DNA of 64,000 nt from Euryodendron excelsum (lineage: Eukaryota; Streptophyta; Magnoliopsida; Ericales; Pentaphylacaceae): positions 41,491,001 to 41,555,000 of the forward strand of contig CM065387.1 in NCBI GenBank assembly GCA_033060915.1, in the 5' to 3' direction. The notes under the pieces are model-generated. The model was not told the DNA's origin and did no database searches. It saw only the letters and a list, made by a program, of their open reading frames with translations. The position numbers were made by a program, and so were the translations under genes. Shown here piece after piece: positions 34,120-45,995 of the stretch (the stretch's first letter is position 1; the number at the start of each line of letters is the position of its first letter).

Positions 34120-37100
34120 GTAACACTACGACTAAGGGATTGTGATGTAAAGAGGCTACTGATTGATCAGGGAAGCTCTTCTGAAGTCATGTACTATAAC
34201 CTTTTCAAAAAGCTGGGACTAAAGGATTCCGATCTCTAACCTTCTCTAAACCCTCTGATCGAATGTAGCTTGGACCGGTTTGGCCGATAGGAAAGGTAAC
34301 TATCCCAACATTGCGGGAGAAATCACTATTCAAATAGAGTTCCTAGTGGTTAATGTGCCTTCTCCCTATAACGCAATCATAAGTCAGACATGGTTGCGTC
34401 TCATGAAAGCCATACCATCGTCTTATCATCAACTGATCCATTTCTCGACTCCAAGAGGCATAGGAGAGATAAGAGGAGACCAAATAGCAACTAAGCAGTG
34501 CTTCTTGGTAGCCTGCTCTATGAAGGAAAAGACGAGAAAGGTTCAAATGATGAAAGTCCACGAGAACACACCCACGATTGATGATGTCGAGCTAGCACTT
34601 GAAAATAAAGCCATTGAGGACTTGAAGAAGGTTTATATAGATCGGTATAATGAAGAAAAGTACTTTGTTCTTGAGACCTCACCGTCCAAATCTGAAGAGA
34701 AATCATTGATCAATATATTGACAAAGTATATTGAAGTGTTCGCCTAGACACCTTATGACATGACGGGAATTGACCCAGATTTAGCCTACCACAAACTTAG
34801 CATGGACCCGCAGTGGCAACCTGTGGTCCAGAAGGGGAGAAGGGTAGCTACTCAACATGTTGATGTTGTGATCGAATAAGTGGATAGACTCTTTGACGCA
34901 GGGGCAATAAGGGAAATCCACTACCCAAGCTAGCTCTCAAACACAGTGGTGGTAAAAAAGAAAAACGGTAAGTAGAGGGTTTGTGTGGACTTCACCGACT
35001 TGAATGAAGCATGCCCCAAGGACCCTTTCCTCCTTCCAAAGATCGACCAGCTCATGGGGATGCAACGGTTGGATTTGGGAGGATGAGTTTCCTAGATGCC
35101 TACCGTGGGTACCACCAAATCCCACTCCACAAAGAGGACCAAGAAAAAACTGCCTTCATCACCCCGAGGGGTATTTTCTATTACAAAGTAATGCCCTTTT
35201 GGTCTGAAGAATGCAGGCACCACCTGTCCGAGATTAGTCACCAAAATATTCAAGCAATACATCGGTAGCATTGTTGTGGTGTACATTGACAACATGGTGG
35301 TTAAAAGTAAGGTTGGCAGACAGCACTCGGGTGATCTAAAGGAAGTGTTCAATATCCTTAAAAACTATAAAATGAGGCTGAATGACTCTAAGTATGTGTT
35401 CGGCGTAAGCTTTGGGAAGTTTCTTGGATTTTTGGTTACACACTGGGGGATTGAAGCATACCCAAATCAAATAAGCGCAATCCAAAATATCCAAGCCCCG
35501 AAGAGCATCAAGGAAGTCCAGAAGTTAACTGGAATGGCAACGGCTCTTAACCGGTTCATTAGCCGATCTTCAAATAAGTGTCGGCCATTCTTCCAACTTT
35601 TGAAAGAACGGGAGTAGTTCAACTAGAGTCTTGATTATGACCAAGCCCTTGACGACCTGAAGAAATATCTGGCCCAGCCACCTCTACTTTCTAGGCCGCT
35701 GAAACATGAAAAACTCTATCTCTATCTAGCGGTATCAGACCACGCGGTCAGTGTCGTCCTACTTCGACAGCAAAACAGGCCACAGAAGCCAGTCTACTAC
35801 ATCAGCAAAACTTTTCTGGGAGCGGAGAGCAGGTATTTTCCACTGGAGAAGATGGCCATAGCGTTGGTAGTGGCATCATGTAAGTTAGTGCACTACTTCA
35901 GAGCTCATACCATCAATATCCTCATGGACCATCAACTTAAGCCACTCTTCAGAAGAGCCGATTTCTTAGGAAGACTAGCAAAATAGGCAGTAAAGCTAGG
36001 AGAGTTCGACATCAAATTCCTACCCAGATCGGTAGTGAAAGGTCAGGTACTTGCTGATTTCATTGCAGAATTTTCTATTGAATTTCCCTAAGAACCCATT
36101 CAATTTGGGGGTTTACTGCATCAAATAACGAGTCAAAATATGAGGCTCTACTCGTCGACCTACGTTGAGCTATAGAGCTCAAGATTACTGAGATAGTCAT
36201 CTATTCAGATTCCCAGTTAGTGGTTAACCAGATCATGGGTGAGTATGCCGGAAAAAAAATGATAGGACGGTGCAGTACCTCGCGAAAGTAAAAGAACTGC
36301 TTAACAAATTTAGTAAATTCAAGCTCCATCAGATCAGTCGAGACAGCAATGCGCATGCCAATGCCCTGCCAACACTAGCAGCGGCCCTAAAGTCGGGATC
36401 AAATAGAACAATTCATGTGGAGACACTGTCTAGCCCAAGCATATTCCAAGAAGAAATGCAAGCCCTAGTTATTGAGCAATTAGGGCTATCCTGGATGGCC
36501 TCGATCATCTCTTACCTCGACAAGGACAAGCTGCCAGAAGACAAGAATGAGGCCAGAATAGTCAAACACAAGTCATTGAAGTTCTGGCTATCACCTGATA
36601 AGGAACTGTATAAAAGATCATTCACCAGCCCCTATCTGTATTGTGTCCACCCCAACAAAGTGTAGGGCATCCTATTTGAAATTCATGAAGGTATCTGCAG
36701 GAGTCACGTCGATGGAAGATCTCTTACACACCGAGCTATTTCTTAGGGCTATTGGTGGCCCTATATGCAAAAAGATACCACTCAATATGTTCTGAAAAGT
36801 AAAAAGTGCCAGAAGTTTTCACCGATAATTCACCAGCCCGCCAAGGACTTTACAACCAGTACCAACCCCTGGCCTTTTGCATAATGAAGGTTGGACATAG
36901 TCGGAACACTACCTCGAGCTTCGGGCAATAAGAGATTCCTCATAGTGGCAACTGATTACTTCACCAAGTGGGTGGAAGAAGAGCCCTTATCTACTATTAG
37001 AGAAGTTGACATTAAGAGGTTTGTATGGAGAAGCATCATTACAAGATTCGGCATACCCCATGCACTGGTTTCAGACAACGGCACCCAATTTGATGCTAAC

Positions 37101-37700
37101 ATATTCAGAGAATTCTACAATAGGCTAGGGATCAAAAATTACTAGTCAACGCAGGCCTATCCGCAGTGCAATGGGCAAGCCGAGATATCAAACAAGACCA
37201 TGTTAAATGGAATCAAAAAGTGGCTAGAGAAAACTACGAAAAAATAGGTAAAAGAGTTGTCACGTGTCTTATGGTCTTATAGAACCACTCTAAGAAGATC
37301 TACTGGAGAAACTCCTTTCCCAATGGCATATGGGTGGGAGGCAGTAATACCCTTGGAAGTCAGACTTCTAACCATTAGATCGGCGGCATTCAACACCGGC
37401 CTCAATGACCAGACTTTGGCAAATGATCTCAACCTTATTGAAGAAAAGAGAGAGGCTGCCTTGCTCAAACTTACTGGATATAATCAGCAACTGAGCCAAG
37501 CCTACAACAAACAAGTCCATCCAAGAGTTTTTGTCCCCGAAGACTTAGTGCTAAGGAAAGTATTGGGGGCAACCAAAAATTTAGCAGAGAGAAAGCTCGG
37601 CCCAAACTAGGAAGGTCCCTATAGAGTTGCGTCCTAGGTTGGCCTAGGGGCATACCGATTGGAAACTGTTAAAGAAAGAAGACAACTACCCTGACCTTGG
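34120..37700 (+). pseudogene. Gypsy pol remnant: protease, RT, two RNase H, integrase
   Basis: Protease: LLIDQGSSSEVMYY (34160-34200), with DQGSS in place of the usual D-(S/T/N)-G. RT: KNGK*RVCVDFTDLNEACPK (34960-35020), the fingers and palm. The catalytic box at 35282-35293 reads YIDN where YIDD is expected, a lost catalytic Asp. RNase H: about 35690-36090, ending ADFIAEF. Second RNase H: about 36130-36400, with ESKYEALL, IYSDSQLVVNQI and SRDSNAHANAL. Integrase: zinc segment near 36680-36810, then LDIVGTLP, DYFTKWVE, VSDNGTQF and NGQAE (36890-37190). In-frame stops that end five separate open parts (34745, 35615, 36663, 37143, 37608) are all TAG. Several sit where Trp or Gln is conserved. 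Confidence 0.92.
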
Positions 37701-37860
37701 AACACTAACAACCTCATAACATTATATTAGTAGGGATGCTCCCCAGATGATGTAATGATCTACGACAATTTATGATAAAGGCAATCTATGACAAATTGTT
37801 TTCCCTTTCAAAAGTTGCAAGTAACTCAACAAAATCCACATAATTACAAAAAAGGGGATA

Positions 37861-38375
37861 ACCATAAAAGACCAAGTGTTAAAACTTGGTCTTGTCCAAC
37901 TTGTTGGCAGGTCGGCCAATAAAGGCCATAAAAAATCAAGTGTCAAAACTTGGTCCTATCTAACTTGTTGGCAGGTATGCCAATGAAGGCGATAAAAAAC
38001 TATGTGTCAAAACTTGGTCCTATCCAACTTGTTAGTAGGTCGGCCAATGAAGGTCATAAAAAATGAAGTGTCAAAACTTGGTCATGTCCAACTTGTCGAC
38101 CGGTTGGCCAATGAAGGCCATAAAAAATCAAGTGTCAAAATATGGCCTTGTCCAACTTATTGGCAGGTCGACCAATGAAGGCCATAAAAAATCAAGTGTT
38201 AGAACTTGGTTATGTCCAACTTGTTGGTAAGTCGGTCAATGAAGGCTATAAAAAATCAAGTGTTAAAACTTGATCATGTCTAACTTGTTGGTAAGTCGGC
38301 CAATGAAGGCCATAAAAAATCAAGCGTTAAAACTTGGTCTTGTCCCCAAAAGTTGGGCAGGTCAACTAACGAGGT
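37861..38375 (+). repeat. 64-bp tandem repeat, 8 units, inside the gypsy element
   Basis: The phrase CAAGTGT or its variant starts at 37873, 37937, 38001, 38065, 38129, 38193, 38257 and 38321, exactly 64 bp apart each time. The unit includes AACTTGTTGGCAGGTCGGCC and AATGAAGGCCATAAAAAA. Units differ by substitutions but not by length. It lies just after pol. Confidence 0.97.
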
Positions 38376-38554
38376 CTTGGCCCAGAAAAGCAAGATAGAT
38401 CAAGAATCCAAAGTTAAAATTGTGTGGGCTAACTAAAGAACTACCATACAAGAATCAACTTGGAAAATAAAATTCATATTCATTTAAAATAGTAGATTCA
38501 TTACAGGATTTCGCAAAAGAAAGATACAATTATTTCAAACAGAAAAAGCAAAAA

Positions 38555-41031
38555 CTAAACTACGTCTTCAGCAGGCTTTTTAGCAAGATCAGCTGAGTCA
38601 GAGAAAGTAGGTTTAGCCCTAGCCGTCTTTAAAATTTTGACATCAACAGTCTTCAGTGTGTTAGCTTCAGCCATCTTGGGGACGTCTCCTTCAGCCGGAG
38701 TCTCTAAACCCTTGGCCATCCCGGAGGCACCCTTAGTGCTGCCCCCTAGTGTTTCCTCAAAGTAGTCTAGAATATCCTTCCAAAGGCTAGAAAAGCTCTC
38801 GACATTCATTACCTTCAGAGCCCCGTGCTAGCCTTCAATGAATATTAACTGGGAGAGGTCAACCATCTGATTAGTAGTATCATTCAAACTTTGCTTGTGC
38901 CTCTCCTCAAAATCGGCCTTCTCCTTAACAAGATCAGCTTTCAGTGCCTCGACTTCGGCCTTCGACTTCAATAAATCCACCAAGAGTATGGCCTTGTCGT
39001 CCTCCAGCTTTCACACTACATTATCCTTTTTAATCAAATCGGTTGTAGCTTGGTCCAAACCAATCTTCACCTTTTTAGCCTCTTTTTCGGCAGTCAGTTG
39101 GGCCGATTTTTCCTGGATCCACTCCCTCTTCTGTGTGTCGTGCTCCTCAACAAGCTTGTTATGCTCCTCAGACAGAACTCGAAAGCAGTGCATGGCCTCC
39201 AAAGAGTTGAGAGAGCCTTAGAAATGAAACAGAGGCAACAAAGTCAGTACACAACTAACAAGTCACTGTTGAAAATAAATGGGTAAAGGAACTTACCAGC
39301 AGTAATTCATGGAAGGCACCCAAAAAGACAGAGAGATCGTCATTGCTCTCTAATAAATCAATGTCAACCTATTGGAGGTGACTCTCGACCACCCCGATTG
39401 CCACTTCAACCAACTTGATCAAGGAGTCGGTTGGCCTCATATGGCGGTCACCAATTATGGGTCTAACAACCACAAAGTCGGGGTCATCAGTTACCGCACT
39501 GCTACCTGGATGAGGGTCTGTCGGAACAATTGTTGCCTTCTTTAGCATAGGCTCAATCAGCGTGTCCCCCACCGTTGGCTTTTTTTTCGATGCCCTTGTC
39601 TCCCTCCTCTACTTCTCAGGTTCAGTAGAGCCGATCTCTGCAGTGGGGGCAAGAGGAACGAGCTTTGCTATTTCGGGAACGGGCTTTACTGTTTCGGCCA
39701 CTAGCTTCCCTGGCTTCTTTAATTTCTTTGCCGCCTTCTGCAACACCATCTCCCTGAGGTTCATCATATTAGAAGTATCAGAGTCCGAAGACGAATTGTA
39801 TACTAGCTGACGCTTCTTCCCAATTTTGGCAGTTTCTCGGTGGTCTGGCACCATGAATGGAGTTGAAGTCGACGTTGATCCAGATGTCCTTGACCGATCC
39901 GAGGATATGTCTTGGATAGAATGATCTGCAACAATGTTTGGGGGCAATTCAAATGACTCCCAACTTAGGAAGTTAACTCCTAATGACACCGGGATCACGT
40001 CCTCAACAAATCGAGTCCCCGAACTCCCTATTGGTGGTAGCGAGTCAAAAGGTAGGTCGGCAATTATCACCCGATCGTTAGGATGTATACGCTCAATAGT
40101 AATCCCTACTGGGATATTGGCGAACTCACCAGCTGCACCTTCCTCTGCTAGCTTAGCAATCACACCGGGTGGGATCTTTAACGAGGCAGTGAAGGTGGAG
40201 ACCCAGAGTCGGTAGTTCAGCAGGATGTGGGGAGTCTTTGCAATATCACACAGTCGATCAGTACCTCTGTAATTCAGGTCCTTGTTCAGATCAAGCAAAT
40301 TAACACCCCACATATGCTTCTTGTTTGTACCAAATACTAAAAAAATCAAAACAGGGCAAGTTAGATATATACAAGTTAATATGCATGAAAAGTGAAAGGT
40401 TAGCACCAACCTAACTCTCTAGGGGTTCTACGACATCAACTCAACGACATTTGGTCGGTAGGAAGGTTGCCAAACTCCCAGGGGCCAGAAACCCAGGTCC
40501 TGACATCATTTACGCCCTTACCCGAAAATGGGAGACACTTCACTATTTCCTACTTTTTTCGGTCACCCTAAGATATACTTTCCAACTATCACACCCGACT
40601 TTACACAAGGTATAACATAAATCAAGCTCGGCAAGCCCTAGGTTAACGCCCAGGATTCGGTTCAGCTCAAGTATCCCCATCACAATTCGATAAGCATTTG
40701 GGCTGACTTAGGCAGGACATATATTATGGTGTTGAAGGAATTTAACAAGAAAATGATGTGATGGAAATCTAACACTACCCTTTACGATGGCAATTACGGG
40801 GAACGGCATCCCCTTATCTGTTTCTTCCATCCTATAGTCATCTAAGTCAACCAACTCAATGCCGACCTGGCTGGCAATGTTGTATCTAGCCTTAAAAGCA
40901 GTAATAGCTGCTAGATTATCTACAAGTTTCCTAAGGTAAGCTGCCATTGGGGACGACCACAGAAAAGTAGGACGGAAAGTGAAGAAAGCAAAGGTTTGAA
41001 AGACTATTCGTGCAGATAAGGGGATGTCCAC
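38555..41031 (-). pseudogene. Antisense ORF of the Tat element, with probable introns
   Basis: Minus-strand gene between pol and 3' LTR. N-terminal part (41031 to about 40420): FPSHHFLVKFLQHHNICPA, VSPNAYRIVMGILELNRILG and VNLGLAELDLCYTLCKV. This pattern resembles the Pfam family called putative gypsy type transposon (PF04195), known from antisense ORFs of Tat elements. A 74-bp intron is likely at 40337-40410 (GTTGGT...TTTTTAG) and an 80-bp one at 39217-39296 (GTAAGT...TTCTAAG). The middle is Ser/Pro/Lys-rich (39609-40330) and the C-terminal part is a Glu/Lys coiled coil (38830-39210). It ends KKPAEDVV with a stop at 38555-38557. Stops at 39609 and 39369 are TAG. The frame does not pass cleanly through the second splice. 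The role of such proteins is unknown to me. Confidence 0.7.
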
Positions 41032-41116
41032 GTATTACGAAACGGTGGGAAGGTTAAAGGACAAACTTTAAATGCAAGTCTCAGCCCTTGCCCCCTTGGT
41101 TTGTCCAAATAGGGCA

Positions 41117-41133
41117 CAAGGGTTGGGGGCAAT
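41117..41133 (+). other. Polypurine tract of the gypsy element
   Basis: AAGGGTTGGGGGCAAT lies directly before the 3' LTR start TGTGGGCC, the place for plus-strand DNA priming. Confidence 0.7.
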
Positions 41134-41649
41134 TGTGGGCCTAATAAAAGCCAAGCCCAAAACTAGGAGAGACCAACCTAGTGAGGTCGACCCTCTATCG
41201 GATCAGGCTCGTGTCGACTCAAGGTAAGGACCTAAAGGGGTTGGCCCATGGATACTAATCCAAAAGGTACTAGAACTAATGAAGTCCATAATATGAATCT
41301 TATTCCTAAGTAAATTAGAAAAAATAAAAGATAAGTCAAAAGCATTAAACTGACTTCATTAACAAAGATTCCTAGGAGGAAAGTGACTCCAATTCCCAAA
41401 GGGAACATAGCCTTTCGAATCCTATAAATACCCCCATGCACTAAAAGTATAAGGTACGTTCACTTGAGTTCTAGCTCTTCAATATTTTATTTGATTCATT
41501 GTGATTAAGCTTGCTAACTTAATCATCGGAGTGCCTTCGGCCCAAAGAGGGTTGAGACATTCTCATTGTCTTCTTCTCTTGCAGATTATTCGTGCTCTTC
41601 AATTCAGTTTCGAGAGTTCAACCGAGCCTTCCTAAAAATTCCACCTACA
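41134..41649 (+). repeat. 3' LTR of the gypsy element (516 bp)
   Basis: Starts TGTGGGCCTAATAAAAGCC and ends CCACCTACA. It matches the 5' LTR with scattered substitutions and a shorter segment near its start. Followed by GTTAT. Confidence 0.92.
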
Positions 41650-42057
41650 GTTATCATTAAGTTTTTCAAAGATTTTCACTAATGCTCCATTTGAAACTCT
41701 GATTTTTGTGGAAAAAGTAAAGGAAAGGTTATCCCTACGTTTTTCTATAGTGTTTTTCCCTTCTGTTTCTCCTAGCTTTCCTACTTACTATTTTGACAAC
41801 TATGGAAAAACAACAACATTGGAGAAGTTACATATCAAATTAGCCAACAAAAAGGAGAGATTTATCGTTTTGAAATTTTTTTCTCAATTTGTCCCCTTTG
41901 AAATTTGCAAATGCCTCTTTTATAGTTAAAAATTATATTTTTACACATTTTAGAAATATTTCTCAAATTTTCTCCTAAAAATTTATATGTATCACCCTTA
42001 AATAATTATTTTTCTTTAAAGGCCTCTTTATATTACATATAAATTTATGTACTTTAT

Positions 42058-42238
42058 GGGTAATGCTACTATACATACATAAAATTTATATAGAATTCTT
42101 ACAAAATGAAGTGATTGAATCTAAATATTTTCATTTTAAAACAAAATACTCATAATGGTGGCTTTTAATTACAAAAAGCCATCACTATATCATTCAGGTA
42201 AAGTTGTTTGTATAAATTTTGTGAAAGAATAGTATTTA
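42058..42238 (+). mobile_element. MITE-like family Z, best copy
   Basis: Starts 'taatgctactatacatac' and ends '...tgaaagaatagtattta'; the ends are imperfect inverted repeats (TAATGCTACTAT against TAAATACTATTC, then AAAATTTATA in both). Internal dyad 'gtggcttttaattac...aaaaagccatcac'. Related fragments are listed in the findings. Confidence 0.6.
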
Positions 42239-42393
42239 ACCTATATTACACAAGTCAATTGCCCTATGGTTGATTATGAGAAAAAAAATTTAGTTGTGAT
42301 CAATGATTGCCTTTTTGCATGAATTTTTTGGCCTCATCACTGGTAAGATAGATACAAGAAGATCTTCTCACTACGACAACAACGAGCAATTAG

Positions 42394-42600
42394 TTGTTGT
42401 CACAATATCATATTTCTTCAGAGATTAACCTTGATGAGGTGGGAATTCGTGGCAGCCATGAGTATGGAAAGGTTTTGTTTGCATCTAGAGATGAATGTGT
42501 GCTCATGAACATGGATGTGAAGAAGAACATTAATTTGGAGAGGCTGCCCCTAGAGAATGTGCTAATTATGTTCCTCACAAATCACAATTGTGGGTGATGA
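42394..42600 (+). pseudogene. CNL resistance gene, NB-ARC part 2
   Basis: SEINLDEVGIRG, then KVLFASRDECVLMNMDVKKN and INLERLPLENV match the NB-ARC stretch after the Walker B motif, where RNBS-B usually reads KILLTSR. The same junction exists at the very end of the window ('ctt-aat-tcg gagattaatctggatgaagc'), supporting paralogy with the 63 kb copy. The open frame starts earlier by chance. P-loop and Walker B are missing between parts 1 and 2. The following bases run up to the MULE target site at 42620-42629. Confidence 0.8.
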
Positions 42601-42629
42601 TTATTGAAAAATTTCCACGCATCAATTAA

Positions 42630-42945
42630 GGCTAATTTCCCTGACAAATTCTTATTTTGAACTTTATTCCCAACTTAGGTGTTGATTCAACTTTATTCAG
42701 TATTTCAAGTTGAGCGCTATTTGAAAAGGTGTTTTTATTAAAAACACATTTTGAAATGGCATTTTTTCAAGTATTTTTCCTCTACAAAATAACAAGTAAA
42801 AAGGGAAGGGAAATACGAAGTGTATACGCCAGTGTATTTGCCCGTTAAAAATGCAAATAGCATTTTTAAGTGAAAAAAATGCTAATTGAAATAATATTTT
42901 TTTCAATTAAAAACACCATTTGAAATAGCATTTTTAACTGAAATT
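42630..42945 (+). repeat. Left terminal inverted repeat of the MULE
   Basis: About 300 bp, rich in words such as 'gcaaatagcattttt' and 'caccatttgaaatagc'. Counterpart at 47560-47870. Confidence 0.8.
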
Positions 42946-43324
42946 AAAACCCTAGACTTTGTGTCGTTCTCTCTCACTCTTACTCTCTCACTAGGCAGAA
43001 AACGGAGAGTCTCTCCCTCCCTTTCCCTTCTAATCTCACTCACTCTCACTCGTGAGTCTCTCTGAGGAGTTGTTCACTCTCACTCTGTCGCTCAGGATCA
43101 TCAGATTGTCTCTCACTCTTCATTAAAGGTACTCTCTCTTAAGAATTTTTTTGCCTCATCTCTGTTTACTGGGTTTCAAGTTTTATCTTACTTTGTATAT
43201 GTGCATTATGCATCTTTATCTTCCTGTGTATAAATGCATTATTGCTTTATTTCATTTTCTGAATTGATTCCCCATCTAAGTCTAACAACACCATAGAGGC
43301 ATTAGTCACTACCTTGAATCTCCA

Positions 43325-43359
<35 letters not shown>

Positions 43360-44299
43360 TACATACATATGTAATATAATTAACCTGCATTTAAAAAATT
43401 TTAAATTAATTTAGTATAGTATTCTTGTCGACTGCTACTGATGGCTGGATTGATTAGCCTTTGTTTAGACTGACATTACACATAGGCCCTATACTATGGT
43501 TTCTTGCTAAAATTTCATAAGGGTTATCTGTAAGTTTATCACGAAAAAAAAAATTCTAGAAACCTTAGGGAAAAAAATAATAGGAGAATTTGGCAAAGGA
43601 GAGAATCAATCCACAAGCGGATGGAGAATTAAAAACTTTTTGACGGGCCTTATAGAAATGAATCTTTAAAAGACCCAAAACACAAAATAACATGAAAAGA
43701 TTGGATCTTGGTTACAATATTTTTTTTTTTGTTATTATTGTTGTTATTTTGGGTGGGGGAAGGTGGTGGGGTGTTAGAATTGAACTACGTAATTTTCAAT
43801 ATTTTTTTTTTGTTTTCTAGAAAATAAGAACATGAGAGTTTGTTTTATTAGGTGATGGACTGTTCAATCCCCATAACATGATTTCTTTCATATATTTGGC
43901 TTTACTAAAAATATGAAAGATGAATAGAAGAAATTACTGTGCCTCATTTGAAATTAAAGGAAAGTCGAAAGTAAATAATAACATAACTATTACAAATATA
44001 TAAGTCCAGTGAGATGATCTACAAGGTAGCATCATTCACAACCTTTTGTGACCATGACTACATATCTTAACCACTGGCCTATCCCTTATTTTGAGATTTC
44101 AACATAGGAATCAATCATTAATACCTTCTAATATATGTGTTTGATGGTAAGCATAGCTAAGTAATGACGACAATGGTAATATTTTATTGGGGAAGAGATA
44201 ATAAAACATCGACGAGAAGGCGTAGCCTATGATATAGAGGCTAGCGGCTGCTATGATGTAGAACTGGGAACCTCACTTGCTGGGTTACAGGAAATAATC

Positions 44300-44569
44300 A
44301 TGCCTATAATGGTTGGGTATGGAGAACATGTGAATATAAAGTTCATATATAAATACCCTTATCGACGAATTGGAGAAGTCTTGGTATCTAAGAAGTTGTC
44401 GGTCAATGACTATATGACATTGCAAATTGTCTTGAATCTCCCTTTAAAATATAGTGACTTACACTATATTAAGATATACATTATGAATGAGGGGAGCACA
44501 ATGACCACCAGTGTCAGTCGTGCAGATGTGAATTGGGGAGATGTCCAGTCTTACGGTGAACTTTTATCT

Positions 44570-44659
<90 letters not shown>

Positions 44660-45995
44660 GTGGAGGTTTGGGGGGTGATGTATTGACGTTGGGGACATTT
44701 ACTAGAATGCTTATACTTGGGCTAAGTAGTCAAAGCGCACAGGGTACAAATGCGCCAGCGCAACGAATGTCTAACTTTTTTCAGCGCAAATGAGGATTAC
44801 TCAGAGGGCTGGAGTAATTTTCAACAATTTTAAGATTTTCACATTGCAGCTACTCCTCACCTAGAATATACTTTGGGCCAATGGGGGTGCGCAGAAGTGG
44901 GAGGTCCCAGTGCAAGTATAGATCCCATGGAATGGCTCGGTGGTTTAGATGAGATAGGGAGACGGGTAAATGAAGATGGCAATATTCAGTTCATTGAATC
45001 AGAGAAAGATATTGATGTTTTGATAAGATATGAAGGAAACATTGACTCCGGTGATACTGGACACGAACAAATGAACATTGCTAACTTGAATCACACTCCC
45101 GTGCCCTTTTTTAGGAACCTAAATGGGGTAGATGATAGCATAACTAGTCAAAATTTATATGATCACGGCCCGATATGGTCAAATCTGGAGTTTGCAAAAA
45201 GAATGGTTTTTAAAGATAAGAATGCCGTGATTAGTACATGTAACTAGTATAATATGAAGAAAAACAAACATTATTATGTTGTAGAAGCAAACAAAAAAGT
45301 ATGGAGTACCAAGTACACTCACAATTGGCCGTGAAAACTACGTGCATGTTTGAATAAGAATTATACTTTCTTTGAGATCATACAATACCCCGGACGCATA
45401 CCTATTTACATAGGATGGACAGTTTGGATCACCACAATCTAAATTCGACATTCATTGCACGCATGATTATGTCCCAAGTTGCAGTAAGTTGTTATAAGTT
45501 TTCAATTTAAACTGAAACATATAAATTTATGTATTTATGCTCTTCCTTGGTAAGGTTTAAGTATTCGTTTGGATCTTGTGGTATATAGAAAGACCCTGGT
45601 TGGAAGGTAGCATCCATAGTGAATAATATAACAAATAATGCTAGTTTTACAGTGTCCTGTAAGAAAGCATGGCTTGGAAGAACAAATGCCATTGCGTGGT
45701 ATTTGGTGATTGGGATGAGCCATACAAAAGCTTCCAAGGTACATGAGAACGTTAGAGTTCAAAAACTTAGGCACGGCTGGATGAATGAGCAAAATTGCTC
45801 TAGACATAATATTTTGGGCATTTCAGCCATGCAATGAAGGCTTCAAGCACTGCCCTCTGGTGATAGGTATTGACGATACCCATCTTCACAAAAATTACAT
45901 AAGAGTTATGCTGATTGCTATGGCTAGAACAGTGAGGAAAAACATATCACGAGAAGTCACAAAATATACCCTCTTCATCACGTGCAACTAGTTGT
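44300..45995 (+). pseudogene. MULE transposase (mudrA type), decayed
   Basis: Transposases of this group bind the inverted ends and cut and join DNA with a DDE site. The opening frame begins MPIMVGYGEHVNIKFIYKYP, with no certain start. After a poly-G tract the match resumes: GPIWSNLEFAKRMVFKDKNA (about 45172) and YYVVEANKKVWSTKYTHNWP, the DNA-binding MuDR region. Then VNNITNNASFTVSCKKAWLG (45619 on). The DDE region begins with IIFWAFQPCNEGFKHCPLVI, GIDDTHL, VMLIAMA (45800-45930), where IDGTHL is usual. Frames change at least four times and stops are frequent. The second and third catalytic residues were not found. Confidence 0.85.
44571..44657 (+). repeat. Poly-G tract, 87 G, inside the MULE transposase
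   Basis: Eighty-seven uninterrupted G follow 'cttttatctc' and precede 'ttgtggaggtttgggggg'. It reads as polyglycine in the surrounding frame but is no part of the transposase. Confidence 0.97.

Larger units (their letters stand above)
31733..41649 (+). mobile_element. Full-length Ty3/gypsy element of Tat type, 9.9 kb, decayed
   Basis: Order: 5' LTR, primer site, gag, protease, RT, RNase H, second (archaeal-type) RNase H, integrase, 64-bp tandem array, antisense gene, polypurine tract, 3' LTR. The flanking 5-bp repeats are GTTGT (31728-31732) and GTTAT (41650-41654), one mismatch, so this is an old single insertion. The second RNase H after the first and the antisense ORF between pol and the 3' LTR are known traits of the Tat lineage. 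All frames are broken, most often by TAG. It lies inside a CNL pseudogene. Confidence 0.92.

Noticed and set aside
37861..38375. CRISPR-like array
   Set aside because: Units are contiguous 64-bp tandem repeats without unique spacers, inside a plant retrotransposon.
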